From assembly GCA_017937735.1 (NCBI GenBank), contig JAGBCZ010000001.1, forward strand, positions 1 to 22,899: 22,899 nt of DNA, given 5' to 3'. Within the stretch, counting starts at the first letter, position 1. The number at the start of each line of letters is the position of its first letter. Positions 6,498 through 16,400 of this stretch are shown piece after piece. The DNA comes from Alphaproteobacteria bacterium. Lineage in GTDB: Bacteria; Pseudomonadota; Alphaproteobacteria; Rs-D84. The position numbers were made by a program, and so were the translations under genes. The notes beneath the pieces are model-generated. The model did no database searches. It worked only from the letters and a program-made list of their open reading frames with translations, and was not told where the DNA came from.

Positions 6498-7760
6498 TTA
6501 TATACCATATTTTGCGTTCTTGTCCAGTTCTTCTTCAATGCGAATTAACTGATTGTATTTTGCCATACGGTCAGTGCGTGACATAGAACCTGTTTTAATT
6601 TGTCCGGCATTTGTTGCAACCGCCAAGTCTGCAATCGTTGTGTCTTCTGTTTCACCACTGCGGTGTGAAATAATTACACCGTAATTTGCATCTTGGGCCA
6701 TTTTGATTGCATGCAATGTTTCTGTTAATGTACCGATTTGATTTACTTTTATCAAAATTGCATTTGCAACACCGCTTTGAATGCCGCGTTCTAATCGTTT
6801 TGGGTTTGTTACAAACAGATCATCCCCAACCAATTGACACTTGCTGCCAATTTTGTCGGTCAGTTTTTTCCAACCATCCCAATCTTCTTCGGCCAATGCG
6901 TCTTCGATTGAAATAATTGGATATTCGCTGATTAGATTTTCATAAAAAGTAATCATTTCATCGGACGTTAATTGCTGGCCTTCAAAATTATATATTCCGT
7001 TTGTATAGAATTCGGATGATGCGACATCCAATCCGATAGATACCTGGTCGCCTGGGATATACCCAGCAGATTTGATTGCAGATATAATTGTGTCCAGCGC
7101 ATCACGACAGCAATTAAAGTTTGGTGCAAAACCACCTTCATCGCCAACGTTTGTTGAGTTACCGCTTTTCTTTAAAATTGATTTTAAGTTATGGAATATT
7201 TCAGAACCCATACGAATTGCATCAAGTTCTGAATTGGCGCCGTTTGGAATAATCATAAATTCTTGGGCATCCAGGCCATTGTCTGCGTGTGCGCCGCCAT
7301 TGATGATATTCATCATTGGACGTGGTAAAACACATGGGTTTGCGTTGCCGTAAACATCTGCCAAGTATTTATATAACGGTAATTTTTTTGCGTTTGCAGA
7401 TGCGTGTGCGATGGCCATTGACACAGATAAAATTGCGTTTGCACCCAATTTTTCTTTGTTTGGTGTGCCGTCCAATTCCAACATTTTGTTGTCGATTTGG
7501 GTTTGTTCGCTGGCGTCCATACCAATCAGGGCAGGTGCGATAATTTCATTTACATTTTTTACTGCATTTAATACGCCTTTGCCCATATATGTGTCGCCAC
7601 CATCACGCAGTTCCAATGCCTCAAAAGAACCTGTTGATGCACCAGATGGTACCGCCGCACGTCCAAATGCGCCGCCTGATAATTTAATGTCGCATTCGAT
7701 TGTTGGGTTGCCGCGGCTGTCCATAATTTGTCGTGCATGTATATTTTTGATTTTTAGCAT
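6498..7760 (-). CDS. eno: Enolase (phosphopyruvate hydratase)
   Basis: The 420-aa cytosolic enzyme interconverts 2-phosphoglycerate and phosphoenolpyruvate in glycolysis. It is full length and carries all key parts: the N-terminal [14 protein letters not shown], the loop SGASTG at 39-44, His156, the general base Glu208 (GDEGGFAPN), metal ligands Asp245, Glu286 and Asp313, Lys338 in the signature [13 protein letters not shown], and HRSGET at 366-371. GGAG lies upstream of the ATG. It is a single transcription unit, divergent from the large autotransporter and closed by its own terminator. Its presence means at least part of glycolysis is retained. The promoter is not clear; TAGAAT on the - strand about 20 nt before the start is possible. 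Confidence 0.98.
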   Translation of the reverse strand: MLKIKNIHARQIMDSRGNPTIECDIKLSGGAFGRAAVPSGASTGSFEALELRDGGDTYMGKGVLNAVKNVNEIIAPALIGMDASEQTQIDNKMLELDGTPNKEKLGANAILSVSMAIAHASANAKKLPLYKYLADVYGNANPCVLPRPMMNIINGGAHADNGLDAQEFMIIPNGANSELDAIRMGSEIFHNLKSILKKSGNSTNVGDEGGFAPNFNCCRDALDTIISAIKSAGYIPGDQVSIGLDVASSEFYTNGIYNFEGQQLTSDEMITFYENLISEYPIISIEDALAEEDWDGWKKLTDKIGSKCQLVGDDLFVTNPKRLERGIQSGVANAILIKVNQIGTLTETLHAIKMAQDANYGVIISHRSGETEDTTIADLAVATNAGQIKTGSMSRTDRMAKYNQLIRIEEELDKNAKYGI

Positions 7761-7800
7761 TCTTTTTCTCCATCTTCCTATTCTATCGTATAATTTGGTC

Positions 7801-7830
7801 TTGCCCCATGGGGGTAAAATGTGGCATAAT
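7801..7830 (+). promoter_or_regulatory. Promoter of the 1709-aa autotransporter gene
   Basis: CATAAT (7825-7830), preceded by TGG, makes an extended -10. TTGCCC (7801-7806) lies 18 nt upstream as a four-of-six -35. The predicted start is about 7837, leaving a 30-nt leader with a purine-rich GGAAGAAAAGAAG ribosome site. Confidence 0.6.
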
Positions 7831-7866
7831 TATAACCATAATTTATATTGGAAGAAAAGAAGAAAA

Positions 7867-10800
7867 ATGTTTAAAAAGATAATTTCTTTGTTGTGTTGTA
7901 TTGTTCCAATGGGGGCAGTGGCAGAACCTGTTGTGTTTGAAGGGGCCGATGTTTCAACAAATGGGACTGTTTATACAAATTTGCCAAAGTGGCAAAGTGC
8001 GATAACAGATAATGATACAATTGTAATTAAACAAGGCGATACAATTGGTGATACTAATATCGTTGCAGCAGAAAACCCCATTGGTGTTGAAATTGCTGGT
8101 TCTATGATTGTTGGTCAGACATCGGATACGTATGCAACATCTGGTAATTTATATGTAATGAATACTGCGGGTGTTGATTCTGTATTTACTATTTCATCTG
8201 TGCGTGATGTGTCTGTGGGGGCGTTGCTGTCTGTGCTGGATGGATGGACGTTGGAAATTTCTGGGGGTGTGGATGATTCAAGTATTACAAATGCATCTTT
8301 AAGTGTTGGTGTTGGAACAAATACTGGCGGGGTTAGTGTTGCATCAAATGCAAATTTAGATTTGTTGAATTTAAAGACAGTTCAGATTAACGGGCCAGTT
8401 ACGGTTAATGGTTTGTTAACAACCCAGGACGTGGGCAGTCTGGATATGGGGGCGGTCAATGTTGGTGGAAATATTGATGTTGCTGTTTCAAAATTAGATA
8501 CAGATGATGGCGGTGAAACCAGTGGTGATTTTACGCTGGCCAGTTTGGTCATAGACGGTGGCGCAACTGTTGATGTTGCGGGTGATATCGATGTTGATGA
8601 TGTTGTGCAAAATAATGGGACGACAACAATCAGTGCAAATGGTGCGATAAATGTTGGTGGAAATTTGGAAAATTCTGGCACATCAATGACTGTTCGTAAT
8701 GGCGACTTGGTTGTTGATGGCACAATGAAAAATGATGCGGGAACATTATCATTATTGAATTTGAATTCATGGACGGTTAATGGTGCCAGCATAGATGGCT
8801 ATTCGTTTGTTAATACTGCTGATTTTAATGCGGTGGTTAACGGTAAAACAACGTTGGCAAATGGTTGGAATATTGCTGGTATGGCGCCAAACGGTACTTT
8901 TTCATTAGAAACACAACAGATTGATTTAGGATCAAAAAATTCAATACTAAATGGAATAAGTAATTTTAAGTTGTCTGTAACAGGCGGCGATTTAAATGTG
9001 GTAACCATTGCGAACGAGACCAGCAATGCCGGCATGGATATCGATGTGTTGGCGGGGACGTTGTCGGCAAATTATATCGTTGATGGTGGTTCGTCAATGG
9101 ATATTAACGCAAAAGAAATTATTTTGTCTGGACAAAATGTGTCTAATACACAAACTGCATTAAATGTACTGGCGGGTGCGCAACAGACAGTGTTAAGTGC
9201 ATCTGAATCTTTGACGGCAAATGCATTGGTTGCAAATTTAGGAAATTTGATGTTGCGTGCGCCAAATATCTCGCTGGCCACTGTATCCAATAGTGGTGAT
9301 ATATCTGTTGCATCTGTGGCAGATGAAACCGGTACGATAAATGTTGTGGGCGATGTTACAAATGTGGCCGGCACAATGGAATTGAGTGCAAAGAATATTT
9401 CTGTTGGCGGAATGTTAAGCGGTGTTGATGGTACTGTTAATATATCAGGTTCTGATTCAAATGGTGCGCCAATGTCATTTGGTGGTATTGATGTTAGCGG
9501 TGCTGATGTTACAATCGCTGCCAGTGCGAATAATGTTGCTGTTACAAATAATATACAGGTTACAGGTGGTGGCCTGAATTTTGCAAATTCTGTAAAAAAT
9601 GTCGCTGTTGCTGGAAATGTTACTGTTGATGGTGATATCGTAATGGGGGGCAGTGATAATACATCTGCCAATATGAATATAAATTCGCCTGTGTTTGCAC
9701 TGTCTGCATCAGATAAAATTACAGCGCAAAACATTGATGTCACACAGTCGGGTTATGCGTTGACATTGGTGGCAGATAATATTTATACCAATCAAGTCAA
9801 CGTTGCAGGTGGTTCGTCTGTAATGTTTGGTAATGCAGATGTTGCACCTGTATTATCTGTTGCTGGTTTAATGGATATTGAACAGAACGGTGTTGTTGGT
9901 TTTTATTCTAATACAATGAACGTTGATGATTTGGATAATGATGGTTTGATAAAGGCGTTTGGTTCTGAAATTGTTGTCGCGTCTGGTGATATGGATATTG
10001 CAGGGCTAATTAGATTTGAAGATAATCCTACAACAAATTCTGGTATATCGGTTGTGCAAAACAATTCATTTTCGTTGAAAACGTTGGGTGGGGATATTGC
10101 TGTCAATTCTATTAACGTTGCATCTGGCGACAGTTTGACATTGACGTCTGATAAAAATATAAGCGTTTCAAGCAGTGTTATAAACGCAGGTACCATAAAT
10201 TATGTTGCGGCAAATGGCGTTGTTACATTTGCAAATACGGAAAATTCAGGATTGCTGAATGTAAATTCACAAAGTATAGAATTGGGCGCATTTGTGAACA
10301 AGGATGGTAATGCAGATTTTCAGGCGCCACAAGTTAGCGCATCCAGCATTTCAAATGCTGCGGGTTTGACAATTGCATCTGCTGAATCGCCGATTGATTT
10401 GTTAAATGTCACTGGGAATATTACAAATACAGCAGGTGTAATGAATATATATGCAGATACTGTTAATGTGACAGGACTTAATGTATCTGGTGGTGCGTTG
10501 AATTTATATACAGATACGTTGCTTGATGTAGGCAGTGTTTATGTGTCTGGTAATGTTAATCAGGGTGCTGTGACCGGTAATCTGAATTTGATAGATACAC
10601 CACATGTCACAGCAGATAGTTTTACAGTTACTGGTTCTGTGATTGCAGATGCAGGTGATGTGTTATATTCTATCAGTGGACCTGTTGCGATTGGTAGTGC
10701 ATCTGATAATGTTGTTGGTGGATTAAATGTTGCGGCGGGTGCGATAACAGAATTTAATGTTTTAAATGATAACAGTTTCTGGGCAGAAAATATCACAAAT

Positions 10801-12996
10801 TCTGGTAATACGACTATTTCTGCAAATGGTATAACAGTTGATGCAAATATTGTTAATAACGCAGGGGAATTGGTGTTAAAGCCTGGTTCAGATGTTATTG
10901 TGGCAAATTCAGTAAATGCTAATGGTGGTACGGTAACGCTGACTGGTTTAGGAATAGAAGTTGCCAATGATTTTGTCGTAAATGGTATTTTAGGGCAGGG
11001 CGTATCAGATGCCAACGTAGACATACAGATGGACGATTATATTGTTGATGCATCAACGTTGCGGGTTGGCGGTATTTCCCAAGATGGCGAATTGCTGATA
11101 AAATCCAGTAATGTTCATGTTTATGGTGATGTTGTTGCGTCTGGATTGCGGTTCGCTGCCAACCCAGAAATCAATTGGATGAATATCGATATTACAGGTA
11201 ATGTATCTGGTAATGTTGAATTTATTGGGTTGGGTAAAATGAATATTGGCGGCAATTATACATTTAATGATAATAGTATGTTAAATGTTGCTGTGTTGCC
11301 ATACGGTACGGGTTCTAATTCCTCGAATATAAATTATTGGGCAAATATCAGTTTGAAAGATGATGCAACATTTGGTCAGGTTATCAGTTCGCCAGATGCT
11401 GCGCCATTGATTAGTATTGATGGTAAATTTATGTCTGATTTAGCAATCGAAGATTTGGGAAAATTAGATAGTCCTTTGCTGGAAAATGGTCAGTTTGGTA
11501 TTGATGTGTTTGATATTGTTGACAGGGGTACTGCGATATGGCTGTTGCATGCAGAACAAGGTGTATATGATTTTGATACAGACATTAGAAATTTAAATGT
11601 AAAATTCTGTAATGCAGATGGTTCGATTTGTGTTCCGTACTTTAATGATTTAGATGCAAATAATCCAGATGGATTGCCGGCGTATGTATCTGTACGTGAT
11701 ACAGATGATGACGGCTTGGCAGACAGTTTGTATGTTGTGTTTGACAACCAGTTTGGTGGGCCTGTACAGGTGTTTAATATTCAGCCAATCGTTACACGTG
11801 CATCAAACAGCACCCCTGGGACACGATTTGCATCGGGTGTACTGGATGAATTGGTGGCAAGTAGATTAGAAAACCAAGGTTTCTTTTATAAAACACCGAT
11901 AGAGGTTGTTCCGTTGCTGTTCCAAGATACTCTTTTTGCTGATGCTGGAACAGAATTGTATAATCGCATGGAAAATTATGTAACAACCCGTGACGGTTCT
12001 GCGTTGTCTAATTTTAGTTCTTTGTTTGAGAGTTACGAACTGGAACAAATTATGGCATCAATGGTATTAAATGAACATACAGTATTTCGTTCGTTTGAAG
12101 ACAGATTGGTTGACGAATTTATATGGAATCGTAACCGCAGTTTGAATAAAACATGGTTTGATGTTGACTATGGTATGTTCTATCAAAATACTGTTGGTGG
12201 TGCCCATGCAGATGGTAATAGATTCAGTATTTCAGGTGGCTTTGATTGGCAAGAATCTAATACACTGATATTGGGGTTGATGGGACATGTGTCACACACA
12301 GAATCCAAGTTAGACAGAAGTATCGATTTAAGTTATGGAACTGTTTCACAGGCTGGATATGTTGATACATCTGTATCAGATACAAATGTTGGAATTGGTG
12401 GGTATATTTTAAAAACACTTGGTGAAAAATATCGTATGCATGCATCTGTTATGATAGATGTGCATGCATTTGATGTAACACGCAATCAAACGTTCATAGA
12501 TGCGATTGATGGCAGTGGCACTGCATTCAGTATCATGTCTGAATTTGGGTTGTTGCATGATATATTAAATCAATATATTGTTGGCAATATCTATGCACGT
12601 GTTGGATATAACTTTGGTTTTGATATGACTGAACAATCCAATGGCAGTGACTATATGTACTTGCAGTCGGATGGATATTTTGCGTTAACACCAGGATATT
12701 CTGTAACTGCACAAAAACGTATTTATCCATCTGCATGGTTCCAGATTCGACCATACGCATCAATTGGTGTTGAATATGATGTATTGGGTGTGCCAGACAC
12801 CGCAGAATATAAATTTGCATTATCAAATAAATTTTCTGAATATGGTGTTGAATTTAATCCATTGTGGGCGAATATTGGTGGCGGTATTGAAATGCTGTCT
12901 GCAAATGGGTTGCAGTTTGGTTTGGATTATCGTTATCAGTATAATTCAGATTTGCAATTACATAACATCAAGATATCAGGTTCATATCGTTTTTAA
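7867..12996 (+). CDS. Very large type Va autotransporter adhesin
   Basis: The 1709-aa protein begins with a signal peptide (MFKKIISLLCCIVPMGAVA) and ends with an autotransporter beta-barrel (about residues 1427-1709, from NKTWFDVDYGMFYQ to the terminal ISGSYRF, with the required aromatic last residue). Between them lies a passenger of about 1200 residues made of short beta strands rich in Gly, Asn, Val, Thr and Ala, with recurrent phrases such as NNAGELVL, NTAGVMNIYADTVNVTG and DVAGDIDVDD, typical of a long right-handed beta-helix. A distinct module precedes the barrel: a cysteine pair (Cys1248, Cys1255) and a calcium-loop-like DTDDDGLADSLY near 1278. The ATG is chosen because it starts the signal peptide; the frame is open far upstream across enolase antisense, which is not coding. 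Probable role: surface adhesion. The binding partner is unknown. Confidence 0.93.
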   Translation: MFKKIISLLCCIVPMGAVAEPVVFEGADVSTNGTVYTNLPKWQSAITDNDTIVIKQGDTIGDTNIVAAENPIGVEIAGSMIVGQTSDTYATSGNLYVMNTAGVDSVFTISSVRDVSVGALLSVLDGWTLEISGGVDDSSITNASLSVGVGTNTGGVSVASNANLDLLNLKTVQINGPVTVNGLLTTQDVGSLDMGAVNVGGNIDVAVSKLDTDDGGETSGDFTLASLVIDGGATVDVAGDIDVDDVVQNNGTTTISANGAINVGGNLENSGTSMTVRNGDLVVDGTMKNDAGTLSLLNLNSWTVNGASIDGYSFVNTADFNAVVNGKTTLANGWNIAGMAPNGTFSLETQQIDLGSKNSILNGISNFKLSVTGGDLNVVTIANETSNAGMDIDVLAGTLSANYIVDGGSSMDINAKEIILSGQNVSNTQTALNVLAGAQQTVLSASESLTANALVANLGNLMLRAPNISLATVSNSGDISVASVADETGTINVVGDVTNVAGTMELSAKNISVGGMLSGVDGTVNISGSDSNGAPMSFGGIDVSGADVTIAASANNVAVTNNIQVTGGGLNFANSVKNVAVAGNVTVDGDIVMGGSDNTSANMNINSPVFALSASDKITAQNIDVTQSGYALTLVADNIYTNQVNVAGGSSVMFGNADVAPVLSVAGLMDIEQNGVVGFYSNTMNVDDLDNDGLIKAFGSEIVVASGDMDIAGLIRFEDNPTTNSGISVVQNNSFSLKTLGGDIAVNSINVASGDSLTLTSDKNISVSSSVINAGTINYVAANGVVTFANTENSGLLNVNSQSIELGAFVNKDGNADFQAPQVSASSISNAAGLTIASAESPIDLLNVTGNITNTAGVMNIYADTVNVTGLNVSGGALNLYTDTLLDVGSVYVSGNVNQGAVTGNLNLIDTPHVTADSFTVTGSVIADAGDVLYSISGPVAIGSASDNVVGGLNVAAGAITEFNVLNDNSFWAENITNSGNTTISANGITVDANIVNNAGELVLKPGSDVIVANSVNANGGTVTLTGLGIEVANDFVVNGILGQGVSDANVDIQMDDYIVDASTLRVGGISQDGELLIKSSNVHVYGDVVASGLRFAANPEINWMNIDITGNVSGNVEFIGLGKMNIGGNYTFNDNSMLNVAVLPYGTGSNSSNINYWANISLKDDATFGQVISSPDAAPLISIDGKFMSDLAIEDLGKLDSPLLENGQFGIDVFDIVDRGTAIWLLHAEQGVYDFDTDIRNLNVKFCNADGSICVPYFNDLDANNPDGLPAYVSVRDTDDDGLADSLYVVFDNQFGGPVQVFNIQPIVTRASNSTPGTRFASGVLDELVASRLENQGFFYKTPIEVVPLLFQDTLFADAGTELYNRMENYVTTRDGSALSNFSSLFESYELEQIMASMVLNEHTVFRSFEDRLVDEFIWNRNRSLNKTWFDVDYGMFYQNTVGGAHADGNRFSISGGFDWQESNTLILGLMGHVSHTESKLDRSIDLSYGTVSQAGYVDTSVSDTNVGIGGYILKTLGEKYRMHASVMIDVHAFDVTRNQTFIDAIDGSGTAFSIMSEFGLLHDILNQYIVGNIYARVGYNFGFDMTEQSNGSDYMYLQSDGYFALTPGYSVTAQKRIYPSAWFQIRPYASIGVEYDVLGVPDTAEYKFALSNKFSEYGVEFNPLWANIGGGIEMLSANGLQFGLDYRYQYNSDLQLHNIKISGSYRF

Positions 12997-13000
12997 ATTA

Positions 13001-13026
13001 AATGTCCCGTTTGGGACATTTTTTCT
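13001..13026 (+). terminator. Terminator after the 1709-aa autotransporter gene
   Basis: AATGTCCC (13001-13008) and GGGACATT (13013-13020) form a perfect 8-bp stem with loop GTTT, followed by TTTTCTTG. It starts 5 nt after the stop codon. Confidence 0.88.
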
Positions 13027-13061
13027 TGTTGATTTTTGATATGTGAAAATTTATCATATTT

Positions 13062-13310
13062 TTGAATCCAAAGGGATTTGGGTTCGGGACCGTAAGAAAG
13101 TCCGTAAATCAGTTGGTGTGTATTTATGATATATACCAAATCCGCAGGTATAATGTGCGGCACAAGATGTGCCTTTTTTATACCTTATCCCCGCTTGGTC
13201 GGGGGGCCACCAGTTATACAACAGGCGTTGTCCAAAGACTGGCGGGGTCATTCTGATTTATGATTTTCTTAACCCACCCGGCCGTCAAATTACTTTGGCG
13301 GTATATTTTT
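13062..13310 (+). ncRNA. Structured element A (copy of a novel RNA-like repeat)
   Basis: This region lies between a terminator and the second autotransporter gene and aligns with element B (20314-20540). Hairpins in order: AATCC/GGATT (13065-13078); GGAC/GTCC (13087-13103) after the shared GGTTCGGG; an 11-bp stem with two G-U pairs (13113-13123 with 13129-13139); the shared AATCCG; a U-run hairpin (13159-13180); CCCC/GGGG (13189-13204); CCAGT/ACTGG (13210-13214 with 13238-13242) enclosing ACAAC/GTTGT; and CCGTCAAA/TTTGGCGG (13282-13301). Unit-length indels between copies argue against coding. The strand is assumed from the position of U-runs. I do not recognise it as a known riboswitch. It may be a leader of the downstream gene or an independent RNA. 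Confidence 0.6.
13159..13180 (+). terminator. Terminator-like hairpin inside element A
   Basis: GGCAC (13159-13163) and GTGCC (13169-13173) form a stem with loop AAGAT followed by six T. It sits at the same position as a different-sequence hairpin in element B, directly before the shared TTATCCCC, so it may be an attenuator. Confidence 0.55.
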
Positions 13311-13323
13311 ACATTAAAAAAAT

Positions 13324-13348
13324 AACATTATGGGAATGTTTTTTTATT
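13324..13348 (+). terminator. AT-rich hairpin with T-run after element A
   Basis: AACATT (13324-13329) and AATGTT (13335-13340) flank a 5-nt loop and run into a T-stretch. The stem is weak. If it works as a terminator, the next gene needs its own promoter; TTGATA at 13347-13352 with TATGAA at 13369-13374 (16-nt spacing) is a poor candidate. Confidence 0.4.
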
Positions 13349-13416
13349 GATAATGTGAAAATATGTGCTATGAATAATCATGACCCTATTCAAGGGTTGT
13401 TATAAAAGGAGAAAAT

Positions 13417-16400
13417 ATGTCCAATACAAAACATTTGGCAGACTTGTTGAAAGTTTGCAGTATTTTGCCAGTTTTTGCAGTAATGCCGGCAATGGCAACC
13501 ATTCCAGATGGTTATGTTGAGTCGGCAGAACAATCAATTAAAGCGCCTGTAAATATTGTCGGAGAAACGTATGAAAACAGTTATATTCGTTCTCCAGAAG
13601 GCACGGCTTTGGAATATCAAAATTTAACTAATTTGTATTTTTCTCATGGTAAACAAACGTCCACAATAAAAGATACTGTTTTCCGTAATAACAATACGGA
13701 AGTTGGTGGCGCGTTGGCTACTGCTGGTGGTGGAAATGTTGTGCCGGGGGAATTGGGCGGCAATCAAACAGAATTGTTTGTAGAAAATTCTTCTTTTATT
13801 GGCAATAGTGCATTGTATGATGCTGGTGCAATTGGAAATTATGGTTTCCTGACAATTGGCGAAGGGGTGGTATTTGAACAAAATGTAAGCGTAAATGGTT
13901 ACGATACACCTGATTATATGGGTGGTGGCGCATTAGGTTTAGGGTCTTTGTCAACAACAATTATTGGTGAAGGTACCAAGTTTGTTGGAAATTATTCTGG
14001 AACTTACGGTGGCGCCATCTCAACACGCCGTTCTGAAAATGGTGACAACCATATTGCCAAGGCAGATATTCAAGGTGAATTTGAAGACAATGAGGCAAAA
14101 TATCGTGGCGGTGCAATATTTAATACCTTCTATGTTGATAATGGTTTAGGTAAGGGTGCCGGTGTTACTGTTGACGGTGATTTTTACCGTAATAACGCAG
14201 GTGAATATGGTGGCGCAATTTATAATGATGGCACCAAAGATGTTGGAAATTTATCTGGTGGTGTAATGACGGTTAATAATTCTAATTTTAACTATAATAC
14301 AGCAGGTAATGAAGGTGGTGCTATCTTTAATTCTGGCACAATGGATATCAACGGTGGTGAATTTGTTGGTAACAAGGCAGAAAATGGATATGGTGGTGCG
14401 ATTAAAAATAATGGCACGATGACAATTACTGATGCTAATTTTTATGATAACATCGCATACGTAAATGGTGCGGTTGCAACATCCCGACAAGATGCAGTAA
14501 AAACAACAATTACAGGCGGACGTTTTGAAAACAATTATGCGTTGGCTGATGGTGGTGCGTTGAGCTTGTATAGCGTGGCAACAGTGGATGGTACATGGTT
14601 CGTTGACAATGCTGGTGGTATAGATAAACGAATCGATGGTACATCTTACAAGGGTGCATCTGATACAAACGGTGGTGGCGCATTGTTTATTGGTCAAAAG
14701 GGTAAGGCGACACTGAAAAACGTTCACTTTATTGATAATGAAACAAGTGTAAATGGTGGTGCAATACATGCGCGTCATTTCTTGTCTGATGGTGCATATC
14801 TGAATATTGATGTTGCAGAATTTGATGATAATGAAGCAGCAAAGCATGGTGGTGCGATTTCAAATATTTATAGCGGCCATGTTAATATTTCAAACGCAAC
14901 ATTTACATCGAATGATGCAGGTGAATTTGGTGGTGCCATTTATAATGGTGTTGGCCTGAACTGGGACAGCAGTACATCTGATTGGTCATCTGGTGATGGT
15001 ACAATCAACTTTACCAATGTTGAATTTAGAGATAACAAAGCCGGTAAAAACGGTGGCGCAATCTATAATGATACACTGGGTACAATGACATTTGCAGGCG
15101 TAAATACTTTTGCTGATAACAGAAGAAATGCTGGTAATTATGTTGCTGCAAATGATATCCATAATTTGGGTAAGATCAGTGTCGTATCAGGTAAAACAAC
15201 ATTGTCTGGTGGTGTAACTGGTACAGGTACATTTACCATTGATAATGGTGCAGAACTGTATATCGGTTCGTCAAATATTGAACAATCAGAAATTGTAATT
15301 AACGGTACAGTATTTGCGGATGTCTTGACAGATGGTTCTGCGGCATACATTGACCGCGCAGACAAGGCAGAAAATATCCGTGAAAACAATGGTGGTACAT
15401 ACGCCAAGTTGTTGGGTAATGTTACAGGGGATGGTTCAATAAACCTGAACGTTGGTTCTGTTGGTACATATGAAATGTTCAGCCAGGCAAATGATATTGA
15501 AATCAATGCGGGCAAGGCATACAATGTAACTGTTGATGGTAAAAATGTTAATGTTGCACTGAAATCTGTTGAAACATTGGCTGGTGACACAGGTATGTCA
15601 CAACGTGCTGCAGGTGCAATCAGCAGTTTGGCAACATCGTCCGACAGAAATATCCAAATGGTATCGTTGGCTGCACAAAAGTTGCTGAATTCTGGTGATG
15701 AGAATGCAATCGCACAGATTGAACAAGAAACAGCAAAACTGAACCCAGAAGATAAACCTGTTACACAATCTGTAACAACATCTTTGAATAACCAAGTATT
15801 GTCACTGACAGCAGGTCGTATGTCTGGCGGTGCACCAATGATTGGCCGTTCTGGTGGTGATAATGGTGAAAGTGGCTTCTGGATGCAGGGATTGTATAAT
15901 CAATCAAAATCTGGTTCTGCATTTGATGGTAAAACACGTGGATTTGCACTGGGTGCAGATACATTGGTTGCAAACAAATACACATTAGGTTTGGGTTTTG
16001 CATACAATAACACAGATGTATCATCTGGAACACGTGATACTGAAATCGACAGTAAAACATTGTTCTTGTATGGTCAGTATAAGCCAAATAAATGGTTTGC
16101 AAATGCAACACTGGCATACACAATGTCCGAATACACAGAAAACACTGATCCATTTGGTGTTGCAATCGCAAGTACATACGATGTTGATGCGTATGGTGCA
16201 CAGTTGATGGCGGGTTATGATTTCGCAACTGGAATCACAACAGAAATGGGAATGCGTTATCTGCATATCGCACAGGAAGAATATAATAACGGTGTGAACA
16301 CTGTTGCAGAACAAGATACTGATTTCTTGACTGCAGTGGCCGGTTTGAAATATTCGTTCTATGTCGAAACAGAAAACATGTTAAAGTTCCGTCCAGAACT

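Noticed and set aside
8382..8792. Long antisense open frames rich in Pro, Ser, Thr and Ala over the autotransporter gene (also 9072-9743, 10560-11024)
   Set aside because: These are shadows of the Gly/Val/Asn-rich repeats of the + strand autotransporter; no ribosome sites and low-complexity composition.
13081..13300. Elements A and B as group I intron, cobalamin or T-box RNAs
   Set aside because: AATCCGCAG and GGTCGGGG recall group I Q and R segments, but the GACTAAA core and the matching S segment are missing. No B12-box or T-box consensus is present.
13169..13405. Open frame across element A encoding a peptide with PKTGGV
   Set aside because: The matching frame in element B (20365-20667) shares WSG and PKTGGV only because the DNA is conserved. 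Single-base indels between the copies shift the frame in the middle, and neither has a start with a ribosome site, so RNA or repeat conservation explains it better.
14251..14847. 198-aa antisense open frame rich in Cys, Ile and Thr
   Set aside because: It is the complement of the GGA(I/L) repeat region of the Pmp-like autotransporter, with no ribosome site or domain.
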